Assembly: GCA_028023455.1 (NCBI GenBank)
Contig: JAQFVV010000452.1
Coordinates: 341,001 to 405,000 of the forward strand
Length of the DNA stretch: 64,000 nucleotides
Reading direction: 5' to 3'
DNA from: Epiperipatus broadwayi
Taxonomy: Eukaryota > Onychophora > Udeonychophora > Euonychophora > Peripatidae
Part shown: in pieces, positions 12,786-25,463 of the stretch
Layout: each line of letters begins with the position of its first letter
Position numbering within the stretch: position 1 is the first letter of the stretch
Notes under the pieces: model-generated
Databases searched by the model: none
Told to the model about the DNA's origin: nothing
The model's input: only the letters and a program-made list of their open reading frames with translations
Translations under genes and position numbers: made by a program

Positions 12786-15700
12786 TATATATATGTTAGG
12801 TTTATTCGAAGTTTTTTTTCATATATATATATTCATTATAAAGTTTCATTACATTGCAATGTTTTATTTTTACTTTTACCAGTTTGTTCAAATTTCTGTG
12901 ATTAAAAGCTACATTCTTTCAATAAACTTTCTGATCGTCCTTTCCCAAAGACAATGGGAAATTTTTATTAATCAGTAAAAATGATAATTTAAAATGTAAG
13001 GATGGTTCTCAATTAGAATCGTTTATTCAGATTTTCAAATTCATTTTCTAATTAGAAAATGAATTCAAAGTTAATGGATTTGAAAGTCTTATCGAGGGAA
13101 TGAATCTGAAATCAATTAACAAATTTTTTAACTTTTGATAATGTAAAAAGCTTTAGCCTGAAGGCATCAAGAGTCAGAATGGGCGGAAAACCATAGCAAA
13201 GGCATAAATAGCCTGGAAAAGTTTCAAGAAGAAGCCATATTTTTTTTAAAGAAGAAGCTATTACTTTTTAGAAGACTTGCTACTTGAAGCTACATCAATT
13301 TCAATTGTGAATTTTTATAGTGTTTTCAGCATGGAGCATGACTAACTTTAGGGATCTGATTGCTGGGCCCTGAAGTTCCCATGAAATCTTTGAATGTAGC
13401 TGCAAAATTGAAACTTGTCCATACCAATCATGAGCTGCCAAAACCTTAAAGAGATCAATCCAAAAATGCTATTTGTATAAGTTAAAATGTGTGCCTACGT
13501 TTCAACCCAATTGGACTCACCATGCAAATTAAGGAACAAACCATGGAAAGAATGGTAATATCTTTCTTTACTGAACTGCAACTTTCTGGCCAGTTTCTGA
13601 ACTTTACTCTGAATCACCTTTTAAGTTAATTACTGTTAAAAGCTCTTCTCATTTTATAATGTCTTAATTTGTATAGTAATTCTCTATTTTTATCTCTAGT
13701 CTTTAAAATTAATATTTGTTAAATTTGCTTTTTTTACAATGATGGTTTGCTTAACTAACTTTATTATATATTTATTGAATGATTATTAATGTCATTTATT
13801 TTTGATTATATGCCAATAATACTTCAGCTCGATAATAATGTCTTTCGTTAAACTTACCTCATGAAAATAATATAGTATTAAGTTTTATAGCTAAGTTATT
13901 GCCCATTAGAACTAATTTAATATGGTTCTATTAATTATCAAGTTGAAGGATTTATTAAATGTTTGCTATTTTTACTAATGGCTGATAATAACTATTAGCC
14001 CATTTTATAACCTATGCTCCTGGCTATTTTATTTGAGTTCACAAATTTATTTATTCATATTGATAACATTAAAATGTTTTGCTAAAGGTTGATAAAGGAA
14101 ATACAATCAATATATTTTAATTTAAATTTTGTACTTTATATTAATATTCAGGGAGGGCATGATATTTAGGGTATGATTATTATAATTACATAATTACATT
14201 TAGTCATTTTGCTTAGGATAAGTTTGATTTTAATCTGACATGATGAGGTCATTACACAAAGCATTTCTTATAAAATTTGGGTTTTATTAATTAAATGTGA
14301 TGATCATTGAATCATCACTTTCCGAACATTGCTAATGCAAGCCACACTCTTACACTTGAGGTTTGTCATATCAATGATTTTATCGTTACTTTAAAGATAT
14401 AGGAAGAAATCACTTTCTCACTCGTTATTATATTTGGAACACCAAAGGTTCACGGCTGTGTCCCAACATGTTTTCCCTGTATTCCCTGGATTATTTATAG
14501 GGCATAAAAGACTTATAGAACACAAGCCACCCTTCTACTTCTTAAATCACTGACAAGCCATTATAATTCATATTTGTTTTTACTGTTCATAAGTTGTTAA
14601 TACCGTTTATTTCTCATTTCCAATAAAGCCCCACTCTTATGCTTATAAATCATAATGAATTGATTTTATTAAAATCAAAGAAGTTTATATTCACCTATAA
14701 TTTTAAATAAGTTCTTTGTTAAATATTGAAGTTATGTCTATAAAATACTCATCATGCTTTTTATGAGTTGATTTATGGATGTGTGAAAATGAATCTCACA
14801 TCTTTCACTAATAAAATTAGAATCATAGTTTCTTACCAAGTAAAATACCTTTATTTATCTTTGTCTACTTGTCAGGGCATAAACAGATATATTTCTTCCA
14901 CACTTGTGTATTAATTATTGGCATATGAGCCTGACTGCCACTATTTATTATTTATTGTAATTCACATCCTAAAGACTAGAGGTAATATATAATGCTAACC
15001 ATAAACATTTGAACAAAATATTTACGTATTATTAAATATTTTATACAACATAATTGATTTTGACTTTCTTCATTATTTATTAATTATTTTAATACTAATG
15101 CTCACTGTCTGTATTGGCAACCCAAACATACATATATGAATTGATCTAGAAATATCCATAGACATTTTATTCTATGTTAGCTAGAGTCAGATCAGGGGTC
15201 TCAGAAATCATCACATCCTTTAAGCTAGTTTCTTGGCACATAATCATGTCCCACCAACATGTGTTATCCATTGACTTGATCTGAGCTTGTGAGTTGAGTT
15301 TGAATTCAGTTTGGTCTTGGATTTAATTCTTTGGTTTGACTGGGTTTGAATCTGACTTCATATTTAGGTCATGTTGGGGTGTACCATTTGTTGACTGGTA
15401 CAATATGAAAATATATTTTTTATTACATTAAAAATTTAAACTTTAATCAAAACCAGAAATTAAATTAACTTATTTGTAACAAAAACTCTTTTTTAAAATT
15501 TCATTTTAAACAATTTACTTCAAAAACAGGATTATTATTACCTACGTAATATTCAAGTAATTTTTGATTTTATTTTGAAGATTTATATAACACTCTTATA
15601 AGTGTTTATTTAATCTTTTCTTTCATAAACTTAAAACATATGTATAAACAGACAACATCATGGTTATCCATCAGTAGGGTTGGGAATGATGAAACAATCT

Positions 15701-15884
15701 GACTCAATATATATTTAGATATATATGTTATATAACTCTGATAGTATATACAAGCACTTTAACATGCGGAATGAAGAAGCTGTTAATGGTAAAAAAAAAT
15801 CCAATCAAAATAAATTAATGCAGGCTTAGCACTTTAGAGGTTTTGTCCCTCATATTCATGGCCAAAAAAGATTTTAAACCTTTT
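12786..15884. other. AT-rich sequence with some balanced patches, no gene assigned
   Basis: A patch at 13150-13620 and another at 14430-14530 have near-normal composition and could be old transposon pieces. The first gives short peptides such as SQNGRKTIAKA on the plus strand, vaguely like the framework region after LINE reverse transcriptase, but this is not enough to assign. 15180-15370 is rich in TTTGAxT words. No splice-flanked exon is convincing. Confidence 0.45.
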
Positions 15885-16184
15885 TTGTGTTTTTTTAAAA
15901 TGTTATTTTTTTTAATTCAATATTTAATTTACTTTCTCATTTTTTTGGAAAAAATAACATGTCTCTCCTCTTTTTTTTTTTTTGTGTCTCTTTTAAATAT
16001 ACTTCTTTTTTTTTCCCCCTTTTTTCCTTTTTTTCCCTCTTTCTCTTTTTTTTGGGGTTTGGGGTTTTTTTTTTTTTGGTTAGTTGATTTTTTTAATTTT
16101 AATGTTTAAAAAAAAAAAAATTTTAAAAAAAAAAATTTTTTTTAAATATTTAAAAAATAATAAAAAAAAAATAAATAATAAAAT

Positions 16185-16226
<42 letters not shown>

Positions 16227-16265
16227 ATAAATTTTTTATGTTTATAAAAAAAAAAAAATAAAAAA
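15885..16265. repeat. Homopolymer-block low-complexity tract
   Basis: The sequence is built of blocks of T, C, G then A runs (for example many T, CCCCC, T, CC, T, GGGG, T, GGGG, T, then alternating A and T blocks). It does not look like normal microsatellite sequence. It resembles poorly resolved consensus in a long-read assembly. The open frame through it (F/S/L-rich) is composition only. Confidence 0.8.
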
Positions 16266-16725
16266 AAAGGCTTCTTAATTTTAAATTTTTTAAATTTCAT
16301 TTTTGTTTAAAAATATATAATTATTTTTATTATTTGGCATGCTAACAATCTTATGATAAATATTTAATTAATTATGTATTAAATTTTCTAAGTGTAGGAA
16401 TAAAAAATATCAAATTTTTTATTTTTAATAATGCTATAATCATTTTCTATTGATTTGTTTTTGCAGTTAGGCAGTATATAAAGCGCTTTCAAATTAATAA
16501 TTAAAGAGAAACAATTTATTAGTTAATTGTTTTAAAAAAGATTCTTATAGCAGCTTATGTTAACTAGCAACACAATGTCACAGCTTCTTAAGTTAATGAG
16601 CAACACATTTTATGAAAGATGTCAGGCTAAAATATTATTAATTATCTGCTAACTATATTATCAAGTAATCTAAAAGAAGCTTTTACTTTAATTTTAATCT
16701 ATTATTTTAACAAATAGAATTTACA

Positions 16726-16814
16726 TTTTTTTTATGTGTCAAAGCATCAGACAGGAAGCAAACCCGGGACAACTGCTTGTTATGCAGCTGTGCTGACCCC
16801 TCGGACACCAATGC
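16726..16814 (-). mobile_element. Short tRNA-derived SINE (tRNA-Val(AAC)-like)
   Basis: On the minus strand, 16814-16744 folds like a tRNA. The acceptor arm GCATTGG pairs with the 3' strand, including two G-U pairs. A box A-like TGTCCGAGGGG follows, then an anticodon arm GCTGC/GCAGT with loop ATAACAA (AAC). The box B-like GGTTTGCTTCC has a C where A58 is expected. The tRNA end runs directly into TTTGACACAT and an A-rich tail. The same tail follows the tRNA-Gly-like copy at 57791, which marks these as SINEs rather than working tRNA genes. Confidence 0.7.
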
Positions 16815-17091
16815 TTGACATAATTTTAAGCATACAAAACTACTTGATAACTAATAATTTCAAAATTCAAAGGATTTATTTGTATTACCAATCATGTCAC
16901 ATCTACTTTTGGTTTTGTATGAAGAATTAATCATGCAAATTATCTAGTTAAAACAAAGACTAAAACAATGAGTTACAATAAAAATTTATAGGGTTTTAAT
17001 TTATAAGGTTTTAACCTTGATTGACTACTATTTTATAAAGCTTTCTAATTTAATAGTTATTAACAAAAAACTCCATACACTAAATATTTCC

Positions 17092-17125
17092 ACTATATAT
17101 ATATATATATATATATAGTGCTCGG

Positions 17126-17166
<41 letters not shown>
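17092..17166. repeat. Two (TA)n tracts flanking a short hairpin
   Basis: TA repeats at about 17092-17117 and 17129-17166 are separated by gtgctcggaa. The flanks tttccacta and tagtgctcggaaa are partly complementary, so the TA tract lies inside a cruciform-prone sequence, as at several other places in this window. Confidence 0.85.
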
Positions 17167-17169
<3 letters not shown>

Positions 17170-17792
17170 ACATTTTGATTGTTTATCCATTGTAGGAATA
17201 GCATATAAAATGTATATTCTCAAAATTTTAAATTTATAATTTGGATAATAGTAACACTATAAATTTTGGTATAATACGAATAAATGATATAGTGCATAAA
17301 GATTAAAGATAGAATTCTGTAAAATTTTAATAATCATCATCATTTATAATCATTTATATTATAATCCATTATATAATTTCAATACAGTAGCTGTTAATCC
17401 AAATAAACACCATTACTTATAAATTTGTCTTTAATTTATTTTTATTGCAATGTTTCTTCAAAAGCTAAATAAATATATAGAATCATAATAAATGAAAGAA
17501 GGAACAACTATAGATTACAAGATAATAATTTATTTTAAAATTATCATAATAGTAATATATTTTAAACATAAATATTTATTATAAATTTTATATCGAAATT
17601 CAATTAATAATATCATATATTAAAAATATAATTATAATTAAAACTTTAATCTTAAAAAAATGATTTAAATTAATTTTGTTTATAAAATATTTATTGATTT
17701 TAATTATTTTAAATAGAAACAGAAAAATATTTAATTTAAAAGTTGTAATAGTGGATTTTCTATATTTACCAATAAAATTTAATCTTATTTTT

Positions 17793-18650
17793 TTCGGGAC
17801 AGAAGAGTTTTGCCTTTCGGCCAATTCCCTACCTGGTGAATTTTTACATATTATATGTTAAATGCATATTTTACCATATATTTTATTATATAAAAATTTG
17901 GATAAAAAAATTATGGTAGAATGTGGGAAATTTAAGATTCCCACTCTTACAACAGACATAAGCCCTGCCCTGACATGTTCAGCCATTGTTGCCAAGGCTC
18001 TAAACCATTCAGCTTTTTATGACATTGTTTAAAGAAAATAGTTCCAATGACCCAAAATGTGTTTATTTGTGAATTTATTACAGTTTTAGATATTTTTTAC
18101 AATTTACACTATATTTATTAGATATCAAAAATATAAATTATTAATAACTTATTTTGACTTGAAATACTTTATTTTCAAAAATATATAGTTATATTAGCAG
18201 TGAATGTAAATATGGCTTGAAGCAATTTACAAGGTTAGCTTCTACATAAGGAAACTACTTATACTTATGAGTATAAAAATATTGCAATTTTGCAATAAAT
18301 ATTCAAAAATTTTAAACTTTTAAAGTATAAGTCATTATATATAAAAGAAATAAATAAATGTTCATTTGGTTTTTTTAAAAATAATAAGAAATATTTAGTT
18401 GATTTTGTAAACTGAAAATAATCTTTCTAGAAACAATGACATGTAAACTCTTTGTTTTTTGATTATGATCTCATTTTTTAATATTTACAAAAACAAAATG
18501 TGAACATTTAAAATTTATTTCAGTAGTAAACAAAAATATCTATCAAATAAAGTCAAATTTATTATTTTCTGACAAGTAATAATCACTTTATCATATATTT
18601 TATGTTGATGTGCAAGACAAAGAAAAATATCAGAAATGTCAGAAAAATAG
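17793..18650 (+). repeat. Dispersed repeat R3, near full-length copy
   Basis: It aligns along its length with the reverse complement of 62960-63880. Shared words include acagaa, ttggccaatt, ctggtgaattttt, ttcccactct, cataagcc, cctgacatgttca, ttgttgccaaggct, ctatatttattagatatcaa and agtagtaaacaaaaatatct. The element is about 850-900 bp and non-coding. The ends are only approximate and no clear terminal repeats are seen. It could be a non-autonomous DNA transposon or a retroelement tail. Confidence 0.8.
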
Positions 18651-21600
18651 TAACAATTGGTAGAATTAAGTAAGTAGTTTTCTGTTGTGACTTTATCCCA
18701 GGGTTTTTAAGAGAAATAAAAGAGCAGACAATCAAAGTACAGATTCATAAAAAAATAAAGCAAAGAGCTGTTTCCATTTCATTTCTGGGTAAAAATTGTA
18801 AAAAAGTTTTAAAAATATTTAAAGTTTTAAATGGTAAAATAGTATTTAAAAAGCTGTCCAAGAATAAAATATATTTTGTAGCAATTGTTAATGTCAATGA
18901 GTGAGTCAAACCAATTTCTTTATTAAGATCTAGTTGCAAATCTTGATCATCCACTTATAACTAAGATGATATCTAAAGAAGTTTAAAAGACAAACCAAAG
19001 TTGTTATTCTTATTTCAGATAACCATGAGAAAGAAAAGACAATTACACTTTTTGAAAGAAATATATATCTGCATTAATGTAAGAAAGCATTCACTTATTT
19101 ATGTCAAATTAAGTATGTTTATTAATCATAGATTAAAAATGAGAAACAAGTCTAAAATCTCTAGACATAAAATTTTAAAACTTGTAAAAGTATTTTATTG
19201 GATGTTAAAAACAATAATGACTTAGTTGAGAGTCTAATGAAAATTTGTATTCTGTTTGAATTGAACAATTTACCTATGATAAATCGCTTAAAAAATTTAA
19301 AAAGAAAATGTTTCACATATATTTGATAATGAAAAAAAAAACAGATGAAAGATGAATTAATATTCCTCATATTTAAATAGAAAGTGAAATCTTATTATAT
19401 TATTATGTGAAAAGAGTAGTAAAAGGGAAAGAATAATTGAAAAAGTATGTTTAACTTTTAATAGTAGATGACAATCATTTAGATGATACACTATAATACA
19501 GAAAGTTAAATGGATTATTCATATGTATTTAAATCTTATGAGATTAATAAGTAACAGGAAAAAGGAATAAATAAGTAAGTAAACTTATTGACGAATTAGT
19601 TAAACCTATTTTAAAGTTTTGCAACATGGGAAAATAATGTGGAGATTTATTGGGAAGATTTATTAAACTCTTTATTAGTGTAATTTTCAAGAGCATGATT
19701 ATGCACATATAACTTCAAAAGATACGTCCAATTCAGAACTTTTGTTCAGTCAGTGTTGTACTAGTTTGTCTAATGTTTTATTAAATATACATGTGTTCTA
19801 GCTGAAAGAAGATAGGAGAAGCACCAAAACTCATGAGGAATGGTAAACATCTACTGGGTGACTATGGTAGTATTAAACTAGAAATTTGAAATGGGTTTTG
19901 AAAAAAAAACAAAGAGAAAAAGGATTTTAAGTTTAAATTTATTATTAATATGTTTTTGGTTTGATATGAAATATAAATGCTAGGTATTCTAGTTAGTAAT
20001 AATTGAAGTAATTTTATATGCAATGTGGTATATAAGGGTAAAAGGTATTAACCTTTCTGTTATTCATTTTTGTTTAAAAAAGAAGAGAATGTTTAAAAAT
20101 ATAAAGAGAGTACAATATAAAGAGAGTATACATGAGTTATAACATGAAAGAGTGTATGGAATAAATATTTTAACCTTATATTTTAGCTGATATATATAAA
20201 AAACGAGTGTGGTAAAATGTGTTGTAGAAGCAATTCAAATGTATTATCATAAAGTATATTTAACAAAGGGAAATGAACTAGTGGTGATAAATAAAATTTT
20301 ATAGAATTCTATGAAACTAAAATAAATATATTATAAAATGTAATGTTATTTATGAGAGCAAGAAAGGGTGTATGTTAATGTAAAACAATAATCATGATCT
20401 CATTTATTACATTAAAATTATCATATTGATAATAATAAAAATAGACTATTTATTTTGTAACATGATCTCAAATGTGGATAGAATAATGTTTAATGGGAAG
20501 ATTGAATTAAATTACTGGTCCAGAAGTAGTATAATAAAAGATGCTGAAGACCCAGTAGAGAAAGATAAGGTGAAATTCCAGAATATGATATAAAATATCA
20601 TCCTGAAGAACTTATTGAATAGTTGAATGGGATTAATCTTTGTGATACTCATATAGATTATTAGAAAGAGATGGGATGATTTTCTGAAAGACATAAGTAT
20701 AATACATACTGTGAGAGTTATTGAATAAGTCAGGATAAAGTTGGAGTAAGATCATTAGGAAAACGATTACCTGCCAAAACATGATACCTCATAAATAAAA
20801 AAGAAACCTCTATCTCTCTATTATGATATAGTATTTTTGAATTAAATCAGTTTATTATCTAGGAGGTTTTCTGGTAAATCAAAAAGTTGACTAAATATTT
20901 TAAGAATTTTATAGTTTGTCTTTCTAAGTTTTGACAGATTAGCCTAAAAATAATAAGACCATGTACAGAACAAATATTTTATATTTGAATAAAAATTGAA
21001 TAAATTATTATATGAATGGGGATACCTGAGATCAAAGATAAACAGAAAATGTAAGTGATAGATAGAGAATGAATGTATAACATGAATTACATTACATGAA
21101 AAAGAGTCCTTAATTTCACTATTCATTTCGAATACATTATTTTATATTGTTTTATTTGTTTTTGTAACATTACCACAGCAGCAATAATTTTGTTGATACA
21201 ATTCTAGTGCAATATTTTTATATCAATTTTGAATATGAAATATAATTTAAATATTTCACTTTTTTTTAAAATATCAGGAGTTACAAAATATCAAGTAAAT
21301 AAGGAAAGATGACTAAGAAGATAGCCACCAAATAACTCATGAATTGTAAAACTATATAATATTAGTATGAAATCATAGATGATGTTAAAAAAATAAACTT
21401 ATGATTTTAAAAGAACTAGATACTGAACATGAGAATGGTTAAATGTATATAATAATTATTTTGCCTATCTATGATGAATGTTCATAATGTTGTTGTTAAT
21501 TTATAAACAGTTAAATGATTATTTTGTTAGTGAATTATTTAACCTAATGTGTATAGCTGTTTGTTGTTCATTATTAATTGTTGTAAATAAATGAATATTT

Positions 21601-22972
21601 TGATTTAAAATTTGTATTAGTAATTTCTTTGCATTTGAGAGTCATTTCTATCACAAGGTTATACGAATAAAGTACATTATCCACATAGAATTATATATAG
21701 CATATATTGATTACATGCTTTATCTGAAAAGTTATACTTAATAATTTATAACTGACACATTAATTATCAATTGCTTTTAAATTATAACTATATTAAAGGG
21801 AATTTGTAGTACTTCATATTTTTATTAGCTATAAAAGAATCTTGAAGATTTATTTGAAAAGTACTATTAAGATTTCAAATGGAGAGCATATAAGAGAAAT
21901 TAATAGTATGATTTAAGAGTCATATTCTGATTTTGTAATCTAAGTTTGAAATGTATTTTATATCATACATTTAGAAGTATTACATTACTTCAGAATACAA
22001 GTTACTGATCAAATATATTTTAAGGTTTGTCATTCTGAAGGATCGAATTACTATGGGTGAATGGTAAGTAATTAAAAAATGTATTTAATAGAGTTAGACT
22101 TTGTAGATAATAATTGTATAAGAAAGTTTTGATTATAATAAAAATGATTATTCTAGAGTGATTGTTATTAGTAATAAATATGAGAACAAATATTAGGAAA
22201 ATAAATTAAATTATTCAAATGAAAGTAATGAAGAGATAATGATTGTTAATTTTCATGTTTTATTATTATAGTTGGATTAATTTTCAAATAGGAGGTTAAT
22301 CACAATTTGTAATAGTAAATGTGATTTCATTTAAATCATTGGATCCCAATACAATCCCTCTTGTAATTCAATTATTCAATTATCAATCTAATAGTTATAT
22401 TATATTTAGGAATAGAATACTTATGATCCCTGAGATAGTCATAGGATAACATTAATTCTTTTAATTTAATATAATTTTGTTTAATACTAGTATTTTGATA
22501 TTCTTAAATTATGGAAGAGTAGTTAGTTAAAGCATTATTTAAATGAAATATTATGTTAGTCATTGTTTGTTGTGAGGATTTTCCTAATGATTATAATAAG
22601 ATAGTAGCATGAGAATTTTTACAATAGCAATGCCATTGTGAAGTGCATTTTATAAACTTCTCAATGTTAAAATCCAATTTTATACATTTCTCGATGTTAA
22701 AATCCTTATGTTGTAATAGTACCTAAAGTCTATATTGTGTTATGATATATCACAAGTTTGAAGCCCATAAAGAGACTTTTACTTTATTGTTGTTATACTT
22801 TGTTGTTTATTATTGAACTAGTATCATAGATGGTAAAAAGAGAAGGTAGGGTAGAAGTATTGAAGAAGTGGAAGAGAAGGTTACAATATATATATATTAA
22901 ATTGATAAAAAATCAAGTCAGATGTCATATGACCTAATTTTAATAAAGCTCGTATTTACAAATGTTATATAT
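18651..22972. other. AT-rich sequence without a supportable gene
   Basis: The plus strand is purine-biased from about 19000 to 20700, as in decayed LINE sequence elsewhere in the window. Only weak peptides (for example EDPVEKDKVKFQNM near 20540) hint at this, and I do not annotate a pseudogene on that basis. Confidence 0.5.
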
Positions 22973-23078
22973 AGAGTACGTAAAAATACACACTCTTATG
23001 ACGCTAGATGCAGAAACCGCGGTCTGGGGTTGAGGGTATTTTAAAAGCTTGATAAGAGTGTGTATTTTTACGTACTCT
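22973..23078 (+). repeat. Foldback with perfect 27-bp arms and a hammerhead-like 3' half in its loop
   Basis: Arms 22973-22999 and 23052-23078 are perfect inverses (agagtacgtaaaaatac then acactcttat). The 52-base loop contains TGACG, a short hairpin, GAAA (23013-23016), palindromic CCGCGG, TC and TGGGGTTGAGGG. This is the order GAAA, self-complementary stem III, UC and purine-rich stem I strand seen in family 1 (GAAA CCGG TC TGGGGA). The 5' part is damaged: the expected CTGANGA reads ATGACGC. It is best read as a decayed hammerhead whose 5' strand was replaced by the inverted arm. Confidence 0.6.
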
Positions 23079-23292
23079 CTCTCTATATATATATGAATTA
23101 TTTTTTGGGTAATACCGTGTATTATTTTCTTTTAATTTCATTTTCTTTAATAACTTTAAATAATAACAGAGACATATTTATTATTTCTACTACACAGATA
23201 TATATATATATGTTAAAACGAAGATTTGCACGGGTTAAATATATAAAATACATATTTTGCGGGTTCATCCGTGTTAAAAACTTTTAATATCA

Positions 23293-23345
23293 ATACACTG
23301 ACGTTTCGACTTGGTCACACAAGCCATCCACAGAGTTATAAAAAG
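23293..23345 (-). ncRNA. Degenerate hammerhead-like motif downstream of the PLE tail
   Basis: On the minus strand, about 83 bases after the PLE stop codon, come CTGTGGA (23327-23333, consensus CTGANGA with A6 to T) and a stem GGCTTG/CAAGTC. GAAA (23304-23307) follows, then CGTC with cleavage expected after 23300. ACT and AGT form a short stem I. ACGT is again a loopless palindromic stem III. Hammerheads in this position are known for Penelope-like elements. One core substitution and a bulged base make activity doubtful. Confidence 0.45.
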
Positions 23346-23427
23346 GTAGAAAGACGGTTGTAGAGGCGCTACAATCACTGGTTTGAATAAAACATTAAAA
23401 ATCCCACCAATAGCAAAAATGTTAAAT

Positions 23428-23940
23428 TTAAGAATGTTTTTTAAAGAAATCTTTCCAAATAGGAGGAAGTTTGCACGTATCATCTCGCTTATTGATACAA
23501 TCTGGCCTTTTAAGTATCTCAATGGCTTCTCTGATTTTGCATTGGTAGAGATTATCACATCTGGATATGATCCTGGTACTAGAAAAATCTATTTTATGAC
23601 CTGAATCTATAGTATGGAGTGAGAGTGCTGATGATGATGAGTGTTGTTTAACTGCATTAGCATGCTCATCTCTCCTAACACTGATGTGACGATTACTCAT
23701 ACCTATGTAAGAAGCTTTACAATTTTTACATGAGATTTGATAGACACCATGAGATTCAAGAGGGATTGAATCCTTAGGCTTGGTTATTATATTGCTGATC
23801 TTTTGATGAGCAGAAAATGCTGTATCTATATTATAGTGTTTTAATATACGTCCGATACTGTCTGTAGTTCCTTTTACATATGGAACACAAATCCTAATAG
23901 CTATATATATATATATATATGATATAGGGTGCCAAACCAT
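23428..23940 (-). CDS. Penelope-like element C-terminus: GIY-YIG endonuclease (5'-truncated)
   Basis: This is the C-terminal 170 residues of a Penelope-like retroelement polyprotein. Recognisable sequence begins at about residue 17 (CVPYVKGTTDSIGRIL), typical of the linker between reverse transcriptase and endonuclease. The endonuclease follows: GVY at 65-67, the CxxC at 71-74, YIG at 78-80, VRRDEH at 88-93, a TIDSGHKIDF block near 109-118, and REAIEI before the end at KDFFKKHS. These match the GIY-YIG nuclease of Penelope elements, which nicks target DNA for primed reverse transcription. The first 15 or so residues (HPISYIYIYI) come from a TA microsatellite that truncates the element, so the ATG is not native. 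The rest of the frame is open, making this the least damaged PLE piece here. It has no RT domain and cannot act alone. Confidence 0.88.
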   Translation of the reverse strand: MVWHPISYIYIYIAIRICVPYVKGTTDSIGRILKHYNIDTAFSAHQKISNIITKPKDSIPLESHGVYQISCKNCKASYIGMSNRHISVRRDEHANAVKQHSSSSALSLHTIDSGHKIDFSSTRIISRCDNLYQCKIREAIEILKRPDCINKRDDTCKLPPIWKDFFKKHS

Positions 23941-25402
23941 AAATTTCTGTGATTGATTGATTCATTCATAATTATTCTACTTAAGATCAATTCTAGATAT
24001 TCTCAATCTATTAAATCTGTCCTTCTGATTAATTTATCAATGCTAAGCACTCGCGTAAAAAATTAAAAAAAAAACAATTGGAATAAGAATTGCAGTATAG
24101 TATTCTTATTTAATTAACTGGCAATAATAAAGTATATAAATGAAGAGAGGTGAGAGAAAAACTTGGCTTCAGAAAGAGTATACTGGTGTTTGATGGACCA
24201 ACATTTTGCTGTACAAAGAAATAAGAGTAACTTTTCATTGGAAATTGCTTATTGATTATTTAACTCTTATATCTCACATGTAAATGTTATGACCCCCTCA
24301 CAGAATGTTAAAAATGCTCCAACATCAATTGCTAATTTTTAAATAATTCTTTGCAATTTTTTTAGCTTTATTTTATAATTAACTAATTTTTGATTATTTA
24401 TTTTGCAAAATCTATTGAGAAAATTATAATCCACGATCCATATCTATTTCCACTTTATATTTTTTTCCCAAAATATTGTAACCAAATTTACCTATAACAC
24501 TTTTCTCTTTCAAATGTTTCATGATTCTAGTATTAAAATATTCCACAACAATTTTAAAATGTTGTTTTGCATAATCATAATTATTCTGTACTTTTATTAA
24601 AATTTTTTTTTACTTTTTAAATCACAATAGTAACTTGTTAGGAGAGATAACTGTATTATCTGCATTTGGTGTTTTTATTATGCTGCATGACCAATCATGC
24701 TAATCTGCATATATAAGATTGTTTTATCATATCTTATTTTAAATAATTTGTGCTTCTATCTTTTCTTAACTTCATTAAAGCCATCAATATTCCATTTAAT
24801 ATGTACTTAAATAAATCTTCATTATAAATGACCACTAAAATCTTTAATTAGAGATACTTAATACCTGTTGTCTTTGTTCACTAACTGTTATTTAGTTGTC
24901 AAATTTAGATCCTTGAGAAAATGAGGTTTAATAATTTTTTTTGCCTGTCATAATTGTAAATTTAAAAGAAAATTATCTTATATCTGGAAAAAAAGTGAGA
25001 GTATTCATTTATAATTTATCTTTAAAGTATATGTGCATTGGCTTAATCACTAATATCACTATTACAGTATTAAAACATAGCGCTATATAAAATAATATCT
25101 CATAAATGAATCATATATTTTGTCTTTAGACAAATTCAATCCATGTCTCATTTAATACAATTGGTTATCTGACAAGAAAATCTCTGAAGTATTATTGGTT
25201 TTAAACACAAGGTCAAAAGATAGTAAGTTACTACACTAATTATGCATTGTAATAAGCAGTGCATTTATTATTATATACACTATAAATATTTATGCAATAT
25301 TTACAACTGTGATGATAAGAATGTATGAAGTGGATGTTAGAATTTCATCCTCCTTATTTATTTTAAGATGTTACAAAACATTAATTTTTTTTTAAAACTT
25401 GA

Positions 25403-25463
<61 letters not shown>

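Noticed and set aside
13150-13620. Transposase or LINE fragment in a balanced-composition patch
   Set aside because: Peptides in all frames are short and do not give an ordered set of family motifs.
20520-20690. LINE coding relic (EDPVEKDKVKFQNM)
   Set aside because: One short motif-like peptide with no neighbouring RT or endonuclease motifs in order.
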